Below are positions 44,958 to 54,188 of a stretch of DNA of 64,000 bases, in pieces. Under the pieces are notes generated by a model. The model was given only the letters and a program-made list of their open reading frames with translations, made no database searches and was not told the origin of the DNA. Where the stretch lies: positions 1,756,321 through 1,820,320 of the forward strand of contig NZ_OCVX01000003.1 of the NCBI RefSeq assembly GCF_900232995.1, read 5' to 3'. How positions within the stretch are numbered: the stretch's first letter is position 1; each line of letters opens with the position of its first letter. Source of the DNA: Mycobacterium simulans. Lineage in GTDB: Bacteria > Actinomycetota > Actinomycetes > Mycobacteriales > Mycobacteriaceae. The position numbers and the translations under genes are program-made.

Positions 44958-46763
44958 TCACGTATCGGTAGTGCCGCGGTCTCCGTGGGATGCGGCAATG
45001 GTGGCGTGGTCACGCCGAAGTTGCCAGCCGCGGGCACGCAGGCGTTCCCCCCAGAATCGGGAATAGGTGCCATCCGCGGCGACCAACTGCTCGTGACGTC
45101 CGCGTGCGGTGATCTGGCCACCGTCCAGGACGAGGATCTGGTCGGCATCTATCACGGTCGAAAGTCGGTGTGCGACAACGACAACAGTGCGATCGTGGGC
45201 TAGTTCGCGGATGGCGCCGGCCACGGCGGCCTCATTGATAGCGTCGAGCGCGGCCGTTGCTTCGTCCAACAGCACGACGGGCGCGTTCTTGAGCAACGCG
45301 CGGGCAATGGCGACCCGCTGCCTCTCCCCGCCGGATAGGGCAGACCCGCCCTCGCCAACGCGGGTGTCCCACCCCTCGGGGAGACGATCGATCACCTCGT
45401 CCAGGCGCGCAATCGCTGCGACGCGATGCAGCGCGGCTTCTCCCGCGTCGGGATCGGCCATCCGCAGGTTGTCGGCGATGGTGCCGTCGAAAAGGTAAGC
45501 GTCGTCGAAGACTTGCGCGGTCAGGTGCGCGACGGTGCCGGTGCCGAGCTCACGCACGTCGTGGCCGCCGAGCAGGATGCTGCCGTCGTCGACGTCGAAG
45601 AAGCGGGCGATCAGTCGCAGCAACGTGGTCTTACCGGCCCCGGATGGGCCGACGATCGCGGTGAGGCTGCCGCTGGGGATGACGGCGTCGATGCCTTGAA
45701 TGATTTCGCTTCCGTCCCCAGAGCTTTGGTAACTGAAACGCACACCACGTAATTCGATGTCGGCGCCCGCGGGCGCGGTAGCTCGATCGGGTTCCGGAAG
45801 AGACGGAACGGCCAGCAGCTCGCGCACTCGGACGATTGAATCGGCGTTGACTTGGACATGGCCGGCCAGGTCGCCGAGCTGGGCGATCGGATCGATCATG
45901 CGCAGGGTGATGATCAGCAGACCGATCATCGTGGGTAGCGCGAGCTCGCCGCGCAGCGTCAGGGTAACGGTCAGCGCGATGATCGTCGTGACGACCAGTT
46001 GCATCGTGCCGAAGCATCCGATCAGCCCCCACGCTCCGCGGATGGTCAGCCGGGACTGTGAATGTTGTTGGCGGGTAAGGGATTCTTCGAGTGTGCCCAA
46101 CTCTCGACGGTTGAGCACGCCGTAGGCGCGCAGCGTCGATTGTTGGCGGGCGTATTCGACGATCCGAGACGCGGTAGCGCCAATGTCGTGCTCATACTGG
46201 GCGTCATTGCGGCCCACGATGCTCATGTACATCCGCAGCGATAGCGCGCACAGTAAGGCGCCCATGGTCAGTGCGATCCCGATGCGCCAATCGCTCAGGT
46301 AGCTGCCAATGATCAGGGTGGCCGGAGTGGTAACGCCGACGATGATGTGCCGGAGCATATGCGCCGGAAAGTCGGCGACGTCGGTAGCGTCTTTGCTCAC
46401 CAGGCGTCCGACCGGGCCGGTGCGGTCGGCGCCGAACCAGCCGATGGGCAGAGTGGCCAGATGATTTCCGATCCGGGTGTGAAAACTGGTCAGCACGTCG
46501 GTGCCCACCAGATAACCCAATGACGTGCTCCAGCCCAGCAATCCGTGATGGACGCCGACAGTAACGGCGATCGCCGCGATCCAGAACCACAGTTGACCCC
46601 AGTTCGTGGGGCGTTCGAAAAGAGCGCCGAGAAGGGGAACGACGAACAGGAAGCCCAGGCCCTGCAGCACTCCTTGGGCACCTTGCAGTACAAGCATGGT
46701 GTGCAGATGGCGGCGGCCGCGAGTGTCGAGCAGTTCGAGTAGGTGGCGAATGATGGTGATCAC
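44958..46763 (-). CDS. ABC transporter, fused permease-ATPase (YbtQ/IrtB-like)
   Basis: A 601-residue half transporter of exporter fold: six transmembrane helices in residues 1-320, then an ATPase with Walker [14 protein letters not shown] (about 383), signature [15 protein letters not shown], Walker B VVLLDEATAALD and H-loop VVVAHRLS. ATG 46763 overlaps the stop of the partner gene (ATGA). Pairs of such half transporters beside thiazoline siderophore operons (YbtP/YbtQ) and mycobactin genes (IrtA/IrtB) import metal-siderophores despite their exporter fold. No IrtA-type siderophore-interacting domain is present. Import of the zinc-loaded product is the favoured inference. Confidence 0.93.
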   Translation of the reverse strand: MITIIRHLLELLDTRGRRHLHTMLVLQGAQGVLQGLGFLFVVPLLGALFERPTNWGQLWFWIAAIAVTVGVHHGLLGWSTSLGYLVGTDVLTSFHTRIGNHLATLPIGWFGADRTGPVGRLVSKDATDVADFPAHMLRHIIVGVTTPATLIIGSYLSDWRIGIALTMGALLCALSLRMYMSIVGRNDAQYEHDIGATASRIVEYARQQSTLRAYGVLNRRELGTLEESLTRQQHSQSRLTIRGAWGLIGCFGTMQLVVTTIIALTVTLTLRGELALPTMIGLLIITLRMIDPIAQLGDLAGHVQVNADSIVRVRELLAVPSLPEPDRATAPAGADIELRGVRFSYQSSGDGSEIIQGIDAVIPSGSLTAIVGPSGAGKTTLLRLIARFFDVDDGSILLGGHDVRELGTGTVAHLTAQVFDDAYLFDGTIADNLRMADPDAGEAALHRVAAIARLDEVIDRLPEGWDTRVGEGGSALSGGERQRVAIARALLKNAPVVLLDEATAALDAINEAAVAGAIRELAHDRTVVVVAHRLSTVIDADQILVLDGGQITARGRHEQLVAADGTYSRFWGERLRARGWQLRRDHATIAASHGDRGTTDT

Positions 46764-48538
46764 CGGTTAGCCTCCAGCTGGTCGGTGACACCGCGTTCGG
46801 CTTCCCGCTCGTGTTTCCACAAGCGTGCGTAGATGCCGTTGTATCCCAAAAGCTCGGAATGCCTACCGCTCTCGGCGATGCGGCCGTGGTCGAGCACGAC
46901 GATGGCGTCGGCGCCTCGAATCGTGCTGAGCCGGTGAGCGATTACCAACACCGTCCGGCCGCGCGCGACCTCGGTGAGCGCATCTTGGATGCGCGCCTCG
47001 TTTTCCGGGTCGGCACTGGCGGTGGCCTCGTCGAGGACCAGAATCGGGCGGTCGGCGAGGATTGCGCGCGCGATGCAGACGCGCTGGCGTTCGCCCGCCG
47101 AAAACGCCGCGTCCTGGCCGACCACCGAATCGAGCCCGCGTGGCAACTCTTCGATACTCGACAGAATCTGGGCTTTGCGCGCGGCATCGCGCACCGCCGC
47201 GTCGTCGGCGTCGGGACGTCCGAGACGGATGTTGTCCCGGACGCTCATCGTCGACAACAGGTGCGAGTCCTGGAACACAAACGCGACTTGCCGGTAGAGC
47301 TCGGCGGGGTCGATCCGGCGGAGATCGACGCCGTACAGTTCGACCGAGCCTTCGCGCGGATCGTTGAACCGGGGCAGCAGCTTGGCCAGCGTGGACTTCC
47401 CGGAACCAGAGGGACCGACCAGGGCGGTGAGGGTTCCCCGATCGAGGCGAAGGTCGATCCCGTCGAGGGCGACCGTATCACCGTATGTGACACGCACACC
47501 ACGCATGCGCACCACTGGACCATCGGCATCGGTGTCAAGTTCGACGGGTTCATGCGGGGTGGGAAGCTCTGGGGTAGAGAGCAATTCACGGATCTCTCGG
47601 TACACCTTCAGCGCGGTGGCCAGGGGCTGCACCGACATCAGCAGCGACATCCATGCCGAAGTTATGACCGTGCCGAACACCAAGAATGCGATGAAGTGTT
47701 CCAGCGGGAGATCGCCGTTGGCCGTGAGGATACCTCCCGTCGTCGCGACTGCGAGCAGGATGCTCGGCGGCGACAGGAGGATCTCGGCGGTGACGCTGGC
47801 GACGCTCGTAGATTTCGCCCAGTCGAGGAAGAAGTGTGCGAATCCTTGGCACACCTCCTGGAAACGGCGACTCGCCGTCCCCGGCGTTCCGAACGCCTTC
47901 ACGACACCGATGCCGTTGACCAGTTCCACCGCCGCGCCGTTGAGGCGCGCCAACCACTCCATGAACTGCGGGTACTTGGTCTCCGCGCTGGCCATCGCAC
48001 GCTGGTAGGCGGCCAGCCCGGCGACAACGGGGAGCAGAGTCGCCAGGGCCATCCGCCAGTCCAGGGTAACGAGGTAGATCAACGCGACCAGGGGCGGCAC
48101 CACGGCCGCGCTGAGTTCCACGATCGAGTGCGCGATGAGCCGATGCAGCGCCGCCACATCATCTTCGACCGCCTTCTTAACGATGCCGGAGTTGCGATCG
48201 CTGAACCAACTGAGCGGGACCCTGCTCAGTTTGACCAGCAGTTCACGGCGGATTCGAAACGACACCCGGATATCGGCCAGATGTGTCATCACACCCGCGG
48301 CCAAGACACCCAGCTGTTTGATTGCCAGCGCGCCGATCGCCACGATGATGACCGGCCAGACGTCTGTGTTGCCCGCGAGGAGTCGTCTGCTCACTTCGAC
48401 GACAGCAAACAGTGGCGCCATGCCGATCAAGGACCTGACCGCCGAAAGCACACCGCATGCAATGAGAGTTGTCCGAGCCGATTTGAGGATCGGCGGAGCT
48501 TGCCCGGCGCTTGGCGTGCCAGTTGGGCTGAATGCCAT
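46760..48538 (-). CDS. ABC transporter, fused permease-ATPase (YbtP-like)
   Basis: A 592-residue half transporter: six helices in residues 25-315, then an ATPase with Walker A GPSGSGKSTLAKL (about 375), Walker B ILVLDEATASAD and H-loop VIAHRLS. The signature motif is FSAGERQRV where the partner has LSGGERQRV, so one composite ATP site is non-consensus, as in many asymmetric heterodimers. Start ATG 48538 lies 64 bases from the Zur box at 48603. It is coupled to the downstream partner by a 4-base overlap. Confidence 0.93.
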   Translation of the reverse strand: MAFSPTGTPSAGQAPPILKSARTTLIACGVLSAVRSLIGMAPLFAVVEVSRRLLAGNTDVWPVIIVAIGALAIKQLGVLAAGVMTHLADIRVSFRIRRELLVKLSRVPLSWFSDRNSGIVKKAVEDDVAALHRLIAHSIVELSAAVVPPLVALIYLVTLDWRMALATLLPVVAGLAAYQRAMASAETKYPQFMEWLARLNGAAVELVNGIGVVKAFGTPGTASRRFQEVCQGFAHFFLDWAKSTSVASVTAEILLSPPSILLAVATTGGILTANGDLPLEHFIAFLVFGTVITSAWMSLLMSVQPLATALKVYREIRELLSTPELPTPHEPVELDTDADGPVVRMRGVRVTYGDTVALDGIDLRLDRGTLTALVGPSGSGKSTLAKLLPRFNDPREGSVELYGVDLRRIDPAELYRQVAFVFQDSHLLSTMSVRDNIRLGRPDADDAAVRDAARKAQILSSIEELPRGLDSVVGQDAAFSAGERQRVCIARAILADRPILVLDEATASADPENEARIQDALTEVARGRTVLVIAHRLSTIRGADAIVVLDHGRIAESGRHSELLGYNGIYARLWKHEREAERGVTDQLEANR

Positions 48539-48602
48539 TCATTGCTCCTCGGTCACGTATCCCGGAGTTGACACGCGGTAACCCTGGGTGCAAATTACTA
48601 CA

Positions 48603-48617
48603 TGAAAATCATTTCCA
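48603..48617. promoter_or_regulatory. Zur box between the ABC operon and the second PPE gene
   Basis: TGAAAATCATTTCCA matches 6 of 7 palindrome positions. The sequence from 48558 to 48617 (GTTGACACGCGGTAACC, then GGTGCAAATTACTACATG) resembles the region upstream of NRPS1 at 31065-31116, so both minus-strand operons appear to share a duplicated promoter. Confidence 0.78.
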
Positions 48618-48731
48618 ATACGGGACGGTCCGGTGGCGCTCACAGTGAGTTCGACAGGCCTCGCCGGTACGTGTGTCGAATATCGGTGAGGCGTGCGGTC
48701 ATCGCAGCAGGGAGCTGAGGGAGAGTTGGAC

Positions 48732-48800
48732 ATGTCGTTGGTGACCGCTATACGGCTGGCGGCGGGTGCCGCTAATCCGATCGCGCCCAGCTGGCGGTGA
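48732..48800 (+). CDS. Possible 22-codon leader, PE-like remnant, coupled to PPE
   Basis: ATG 48732 behind GGGAGAG opens a frame starting [20 protein letters not shown] and ending in TGA, which overlaps the PPE GTG (GTGA). The GAGAGTTGGAC context equals that before the PE starts at 31283 and 43022, so it looks like a decayed PE start now serving as a leader. Confidence 0.45.
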   Translation: MSLVTAIRLAAGAANPIAPSWR

Positions 48801-50290
48801 CGGCGCCGGTCTGGATGGCGTTCCCGCCCGAGGTTCACTCGTCGTTGCTGAGCAGCGGCCCCGGGCCGGGCTCGTTGCTGGCGGCCGCAGCGGCATGGAA
48901 TTCGTTGAGCATTGAATATGCCGAGGTGGCCGAGGAACTGTCGGCGCTGGTGGCCTCGGTGCTGTCCGGAGCGTGGGAGGGCTCTGGCGCGGAGTCGTAT
49001 GCGGCCTCCCATGCGCCGTATGTGGCTTGGCTAGTCCAGGCGGCGGCCAACGCTGCGGCCACCGCTGCACAACACGAGACCGAGGCTGGTGCCTACACCG
49101 CCGCGTTGGCGGCGATGCCCACCCTGGGTGAGCTGGCCGCCAACCACGCCACCCACGCGGCGTTGGTGGCAACGAATTTCTTTGGGATCAACACCATTCC
49201 GATCGCGCTCAACGAGGCCGACTACATGCGGATGTGGGTACAGGCCGCCACGATCATGAGCAGCTATGAGGAGGTTTCCGCGGCGACCGTGGCGGCGGTG
49301 CCACAAACCAGCGCGGCGCCGCCGGTACTGAAGTCGGCTGATCCATCGGCTGCCGCCGACTTTTCCCTGGAGAGCCTCTTTGCCGACTGGCAGAAGTTCG
49401 TCCAGACCTTCATAGGGCAATTGTTCGGCTTTGAGGGAGGAAACGTGCCCTACCAACTTCCGGCGCTGGAGGCTTTTTTGGCGAGTCCTTCCCTGGAGAA
49501 CTTTAATGCTTTCGCGGTTGCGATGGTCGTGGGGCTGTCCATCGACACCGTGACTTTCGGGACGCCTGCAGCGTTGTCGAGTACTCCGTTCCTGCCGTTG
49601 CTCGGCTTGGCCGGCCTTGGGGGTTTGGGCGGACTTGCGGGCTTACGTCCGGTGGACGGGGTGCCCGTCGGTGGTGAGATACCGGAATCTGTTGCGACGC
49701 AGACTCGGCCGACTGTGGCTATTGCTTCGGCGATCGCCGCGCCCGCCCCTGCCGTGCCGGCCGCCTCGGGTGCGTCGTCGCCGGCTTCGTTGTCGGCATC
49801 GCCCGCGCCGCCAACGGCATCGGCACCGGCGGTCGGGACACCCGGTTTCGGCTACCTGGTGTTCGGCGGTGGACCCGACGAGGGGCAGGGCCCGACACTG
49901 ATCGATCGGGGCAAGGGCCAGGCGGTGCCGGCGGACGTCGCCGCGGCGGCAGCGGCCCCGACACGGACATCGGCGCAGCGGCGGTTGCGGCGACGCCGGC
50001 GGACCGTGATGAGAGACAACGCCGACGAGTACATGGACATCGACGGCGATCTGGACGCTCCGCCGGACAGTGCGCCGGCCGCGACGGCGGCCTCCAACCA
50101 GGGTGCCGGGTCGTGGGGATTTACCGGGACGATTGCCAAGACCGATGGGGTACGCCCGGACGGGTTAGTCGCTTTGGCTGACGGCTTCGGCGGTGGACCG
50201 AGCGCGCCGATGCTGCCGAACACCTGGGGCGGCGACGGTAGCGACGAAGCATCGGCGGATTCTGGTCGGCGAGAGGACGCGGGGCCGTGA
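48797..50290 (+). CDS. PPE family protein, PPW subgroup (second copy)
   Basis: A 497-residue PPE protein with [20 protein letters not shown] at the start and the turn [14 protein letters not shown]. The C-terminal PPW part reads [20 protein letters not shown] and PMLPNTWGG. It is nearly collinear with the PPE at 34419; the regions around residues 200-290 and 320-360 diverge most. GTG 48797 is coupled to a short leader. It is divergent from the ABC transporter operon with a Zur box between, so the two are probably co-induced. A surface partner for uptake across the outer membrane is inferred. Confidence 0.92.
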   Translation: MTAPVWMAFPPEVHSSLLSSGPGPGSLLAAAAAWNSLSIEYAEVAEELSALVASVLSGAWEGSGAESYAASHAPYVAWLVQAAANAAATAAQHETEAGAYTAALAAMPTLGELAANHATHAALVATNFFGINTIPIALNEADYMRMWVQAATIMSSYEEVSAATVAAVPQTSAAPPVLKSADPSAAADFSLESLFADWQKFVQTFIGQLFGFEGGNVPYQLPALEAFLASPSLENFNAFAVAMVVGLSIDTVTFGTPAALSSTPFLPLLGLAGLGGLGGLAGLRPVDGVPVGGEIPESVATQTRPTVAIASAIAAPAPAVPAASGASSPASLSASPAPPTASAPAVGTPGFGYLVFGGGPDEGQGPTLIDRGKGQAVPADVAAAAAAPTRTSAQRRLRRRRRTVMRDNADEYMDIDGDLDAPPDSAPAATAASNQGAGSWGFTGTIAKTDGVRPDGLVALADGFGGGPSAPMLPNTWGGDGSDEASADSGRREDAGP

Positions 50291-50333
50291 TGATCGACCG
50301 TGGGCTAGGTGCAATTGAGGCGCAGGGGGCGGA

Positions 50334-51836
50334 ATGTCACTTCTGGGTGTAACGCCTGAGACGTTGGCGTCCGCGGCAGCGGATTTGCACGGTATCCGGT
50401 CGGCGCTGGATGCGGCGCGAGCGGCGGCGGCGGCGCCTATCACCGGGCTGGTGGCCGCGGGTGCCGATGAGGTGTCGGGGGCGGTGGCGGCGCTCTTCGC
50501 CCGCCACGGCCAGGAGTTCGAGGCGGTCAGTGCGCAGGCCGGCGCGTTGCATCAGCAGTTTGTTCAGACGCTGAATGCGGCGGCCGGGTCGTATCGGGCT
50601 GCGGAGGCGCTCAACGCGTCGGCGTTGCACACCGCGCAGCGCGATGTGCTGGCTCTGATCAATCCATCCAGCGCGGCGCCGTTGGGGCGTGCGCTGGGCG
50701 GCACGGGGGCAACCGGCACGGCCGCCAGCCTGACCGCCACCGACTACGCCACGCTGATCATGGGCGGCACCGGCAACCCCGACCCGAGCACCACCTACCT
50801 CAACAACGTCTACAACGCCTACATCGCGCCGCGGATCGCTCCGCACACTGCCATCCCGACCGGTTTGGTGACCCCTGAGCAGGGCTGGCCCCTGACCGGC
50901 TGGCACAGTCTGACGTTCGATACGTCGGTTGCTCAGGGAGTCGAGATTCTGACGCAGGCGATTGCAGCCCAACCGCCGGGCACGCCAACCGTCGTTTTCG
51001 GCTTTTCCCAAAGCTCCACCATCATCACCAACTATCTGATCGGCATCGGCAACGGCACCATGCCAAATCCGCCGGACCCGGCCGATTTTCAGTTCGTGCT
51101 GACGGGCAATCCCAACAATCCCAACGGCGGCTTGTTCGAGCGCTTCGTCGGTTTGTACATACCCGGTTTCAACGAGACGTTCGGTGGTGCCACACCCGAC
51201 TTGGAGTATCAGACCGACATCTACACCATCCAATATGACGGCTACGCGCACTTTCCCCGGTATCCAATCAACCTGCTGTCGGTCGCCAACGCCGTTGCCG
51301 GCATCTACTACGACCACCTGAGTCCGACGGCCTTGTATCCGAACCTCACGCCCGAGCAGGTTGCTACAGCTGTGGTCGCGCCGGTGTCTCCTGGGTCGAC
51401 CGGCAATACCACCTACTACATGATCCCGAGCCAGGACCTGCCGCTGCTGAGGCCGCTGAACCTTCCGCAGCCAATCCTCAACTTGGTTCAACCGCCGCTG
51501 CGGGTGCTCGTCGATCTGGGCTACGGCGACATCGGCGGGCCCAACACCGAATATGCCAACCTGCCCACCCCGGCCAGCCTGTTCCCGGTGATCAACCCGA
51601 TCAACGTCGGCAATTATCTGGTCCAAGGCGTCATCCAAGGAGTCCAGGCCGACTTGGTGTTGGCCGGAGTGCTCCCGCAGTCAGCCATGCCCAACACCTA
51701 TCCGTTCGTTCCCTCGCTAAATCCGGGCCTAACGATCAACCTGGGGCAGCCCCCTGTCACGGCGGTGTCCGTGGCGACGACAATCACCGGCTCGCTGCTG
51801 CGAGCACTCAATATCCCTCCCTTCGGCGGTGGCTGA
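50334..51836 (+). CDS. PE protein with PE-PPE serine hydrolase domain
   Basis: A 500-residue protein: PE domain 1-100 (MSLLGVTPETLASAAADLHG, ADEVSGAVAALFARHGQEFE), then a PE-PPE alpha/beta-hydrolase domain from about 140 (YATLIMGGTGNPDPSTTYLN). The nucleophile motif is FGFSQSSTI (GxSxS), as in Rv0151c, Rv0152c, Rv0159c and Rv0160c, some of which have esterase activity on short acyl chains. It lies 43 bases after the PPE gene on the same strand and closes the island. It might hydrolyse a lipidated metallophore or an envelope ester; this is speculation. Confidence 0.92.
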   Translation: MSLLGVTPETLASAAADLHGIRSALDAARAAAAAPITGLVAAGADEVSGAVAALFARHGQEFEAVSAQAGALHQQFVQTLNAAAGSYRAAEALNASALHTAQRDVLALINPSSAAPLGRALGGTGATGTAASLTATDYATLIMGGTGNPDPSTTYLNNVYNAYIAPRIAPHTAIPTGLVTPEQGWPLTGWHSLTFDTSVAQGVEILTQAIAAQPPGTPTVVFGFSQSSTIITNYLIGIGNGTMPNPPDPADFQFVLTGNPNNPNGGLFERFVGLYIPGFNETFGGATPDLEYQTDIYTIQYDGYAHFPRYPINLLSVANAVAGIYYDHLSPTALYPNLTPEQVATAVVAPVSPGSTGNTTYYMIPSQDLPLLRPLNLPQPILNLVQPPLRVLVDLGYGDIGGPNTEYANLPTPASLFPVINPINVGNYLVQGVIQGVQADLVLAGVLPQSAMPNTYPFVPSLNPGLTINLGQPPVTAVSVATTITGSLLRALNIPPFGGG

Positions 51837-51854
51837 GCACGGCCGAAGGTTCGC

Positions 51855-52301
51855 TCAGTGAGCGTCTGGCGTCGCGTCCAAATACCCTTCGGCCACCGCG
51901 TGCTCGATGCTGTCGGACAGCCTCGGGCAGGCCCGGGTGCGTGCGGAATCGCCGCCGGCGGCGCGCACTTCGGTGAAGTGCGCGCAGCGCTGCGACGCCT
52001 CGGTGTTCCATTGCACCGCGGTATGACCCGGCCCCAGCCTCTTCACCGCCACCGTGACGTGGCAGAAGCGACAGTCCACCGGCAGCAGGCCCGCCGTCAG
52101 ATAGCGCTCGCGGTCGGCGCGGGAGGCCTCTCGTACCGCGGCAGCGCGTTGCGGGTCGTTACCGAAATCCCTTGATTTAGACCATGATCCGGAGCCGCCG
52201 TTGGACGTCGGCGCGTCGTCGTGATCGTGATGATCACCGTGCAACAACAGCATCGACCGGGCCAACCGGTCGACGTCAGGGACGGCCTGTTCGTCGGGCA
52301 T
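51855..52301 (-). CDS. Conserved hypothetical protein, Rv3527-like
   Basis: A 148-residue protein corresponding to M. tuberculosis Rv3527 by size and position downstream of kshA. It has a His/Asp-rich stretch (HGDHHDHDD near residue 21), a CxxC pair in PVDCRFCHV near 77 and two later Cys. The cysteine and histidine content suggests a metal or redox site; no family function is known to me. ATG 52301 follows the kshA stop by 5 bases, so the genes are probably co-transcribed from the KstR promoter. Confidence 0.85.
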   Translation of the reverse strand: MPDEQAVPDVDRLARSMLLLHGDHHDHDDAPTSNGGSGSWSKSRDFGNDPQRAAAVREASRADRERYLTAGLLPVDCRFCHVTVAVKRLGPGHTAVQWNTEASQRCAHFTEVRAAGGDSARTRACPRLSDSIEHAVAEGYLDATPDAH

Positions 52302-52306
52302 GATCG

Positions 52307-53473
52307 TTAGTGTTGCTCGGCGGGTACTTCTTCGGAGGCCTCGGAGTCCCGCGCCTTCAGGTTCTCGGCCACCTCGGCATTCCAGTATTCGTTGGCGCGG
52401 GTGGTGTCGACCTCAATCTCGAAGCGCTCCACCATTTCTGGCGTGATGTCGGCCACGTCGACGTAGAACTGCTCATACCAGCGGCGCAGTTGGTAGACGG
52501 CACCGTCCTCCTCGACCAACAGCGGGTTGTCGATCCTGGTCTTGTGCTTCCAGATCTCGACGTCCTGCAGGAAGCCCTTGCTGACCCCGTCGGTGAACAC
52601 CCGCGACAGCTTGTCGGTCATCTTTTCGTCCATGCCCTTGGGTTTTTCGACGATGACACCCCACTGGAGCATGAAGGAGTTCTGGGTGACCGGGTAGTGG
52701 CAGTTGATCAGAATCGACTCGGCCTTGTAGTCGCCGTAGCGGTTGTGCAGCCAGTTGATCATGAACGACGGCCCGAAATAGGACGCCTCGGAGTCCAAGT
52801 GCGCTTCGCCGTACGAGCTCCCTAGATCATCGACGTCGGGGCGGCCCACGTTGTGCAGGTACTGCGAGGCGATGTGGCCCTCGAAGACGTTCTTGAAGTA
52901 CGTCGGCAACCCGAAATGGATGTAGAAGAAGTGCGCCATGTCGGTGACGTTGTCGATGATGTCGCGGCAGTTGGAGCCCTCGATGAGGATGCTGTTCCAG
53001 CGCCAGTCGGTCCATTCGTCGCTGGCGGCCTCGGCGAGCTCGGGGATCCGGACGTCGGGGTCCGGCGGGTTGCCTTCGTGGTCGTGCCAGACGAAGAGCA
53101 GGCCGCTGCGCACATCGGTGGTCCAGGACCGGGTACGTGCGGTTTTGGGGGTCCGCTTGGCATACGGCACCAGCTTGCAGCGGCCGTCGCCGCCCCAGCG
53201 CCAGTCGTGGAACGGGCAGGCGACCTCGTCGCCCTTGATGGTGCCCTCGGACAGGTCGCCGCCCATGTGCCGGCAGTAGCCGTCCAGGACCTTCAGGTCT
53301 CCGTGCGAGTCGGCGAAAACCACCAGCTTGGTGCCGAACGCATTGACCGCGTGCGGCTTTCCGTCCAGGAAGTCTTTCGCGACGCCCAGGCAGTGCCACC
53401 CGCGGGCGTACCTGGTCGGCAAGGCGCCGGCATCGATCTCCCGGACACCGACGCCGCGTGTGTCGGTACTCAC
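52307..53473 (-). CDS. kshA: 3-ketosteroid 9alpha-hydroxylase oxygenase KshA
   Basis: A 388-residue Rieske oxygenase, nearly identical in order and length to M. tuberculosis KshA (Rv3526). Rieske cluster ligands are in YCRHMGG and CPFHDWRWGG (about residues 67-91). The mononuclear iron site is in DNVTDMAHFFYIHF near 180. With the reductase KshB it hydroxylates C9 of androstadienedione-type steroids, opening ring B during cholesterol degradation. The protein is cytosolic and trimeric in known examples. A KstR-type operator lies 32 bases upstream of the GTG/ATG region. It anchors this window in the cholesterol-catabolism region. Confidence 0.97.
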   Translation of the reverse strand: MSTDTRGVGVREIDAGALPTRYARGWHCLGVAKDFLDGKPHAVNAFGTKLVVFADSHGDLKVLDGYCRHMGGDLSEGTIKGDEVACPFHDWRWGGDGRCKLVPYAKRTPKTARTRSWTTDVRSGLLFVWHDHEGNPPDPDVRIPELAEAASDEWTDWRWNSILIEGSNCRDIIDNVTDMAHFFYIHFGLPTYFKNVFEGHIASQYLHNVGRPDVDDLGSSYGEAHLDSEASYFGPSFMINWLHNRYGDYKAESILINCHYPVTQNSFMLQWGVIVEKPKGMDEKMTDKLSRVFTDGVSKGFLQDVEIWKHKTRIDNPLLVEEDGAVYQLRRWYEQFYVDVADITPEMVERFEIEVDTTRANEYWNAEVAENLKARDSEASEEVPAEQH

Positions 53474-53504
53474 CCTGTCACCTCCAACTCACTGGCCTAC
53501 TAAC

Positions 53505-53518
53505 TAGAACACGTTACA
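53505..53518. promoter_or_regulatory. KstR-type operator between kshA and Rv3525c-like gene
   Basis: TAGAACACGTTACA matches the KstR core AACACGTT with the left flank TAG. It lies between divergent kshA and the gamma-carbonic anhydrase gene and is 32 bases from the kshA start. Confidence 0.72.
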
Positions 53519-53598
53519 GTTTTGTGGCGGGCGAGCGCAACGACGGCGAGTCTGGCGGTGTTTGCTGGGGCATATGCACGCTGGGGTATATGTAGACG

Positions 53599-54144
53599 AT
53601 GCCGCTGTTCTCTTTTGAGGGTCGCTCGCCGCGGGTCGATCCCACCGCCTTTGTGGCCCCGACCGCCACCCTGATCGGTGACGTGACCGTCGAGGCGGGG
53701 GCGTCGGTCTGGTACAACGCGGTGCTGCGCGGCGATTATGCGCCGGTCGTGGTGCGCGAGGGCGCCAATGTGCAGGACGGGGCGGTATTGCATGCGCCGC
53801 CCGGGATACCGGTGGATATTGGTCCGGGAGCTACCGTGGCGCATTTGTGCTGCATCCATGGCGCCCACATCGGGCAGGAGGCGCTGATCGCCAACCACGC
53901 CACCGTGCTCGACGGCGCGGTGATAGGCGCCCGCTGCATGGTGGCGGCGGGTGCGGTGGTGGTGGGGGGCACCCAGATTCCGGCGGGCATGCTGGTGGTC
54001 GGTGCGCCCGCCAAGGCCAAGGGGCCAATCGAGGGTACGGGCGCGGAGATGTGGGTGAACGTCAACCCGCAGGCCTACCGCGACCTGGCTCAGCGTCACT
54101 TGGCCGGCGTGGAGCCGGTCGAGCCTCCAGCCGCGGGCAGCTAA
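53599..54144 (+). CDS. Gamma-carbonic anhydrase-like hexapeptide protein, Rv3525c-like
   Basis: A 181-residue left-handed beta-helix protein built of hexapeptide repeats from FVAPTATLIGDVTVEAGASV onwards. CCIHGAHIG and LIANHATVLDGAVIG hold the expected metal-ligand histidines of the gamma-class fold, although the first conserved His position before CCIHG reads differently (VAHLCC). It corresponds to Rv3525c, annotated variously as siderophore-binding or carbonic anhydrase-like. Enzymatic activity is uncertain. It is divergent from kshA over a KstR-type operator. Confidence 0.88.
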   Translation: MPLFSFEGRSPRVDPTAFVAPTATLIGDVTVEAGASVWYNAVLRGDYAPVVVREGANVQDGAVLHAPPGIPVDIGPGATVAHLCCIHGAHIGQEALIANHATVLDGAVIGARCMVAAGAVVVGGTQIPAGMLVVGAPAKAKGPIEGTGAEMWVNVNPQAYRDLAQRHLAGVEPVEPPAAGS

Positions 54145-54188
54145 CCGGCCCTGGATACCGCCACGAACGTCATATCCGCTACCCCTGC

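Noticed and set aside
46811..48571. 586-codon plus-strand frame opposite the ABC transporter gene
   Set aside because: Antisense frame kept open by high G+C; the minus strand carries complete ABC motifs.
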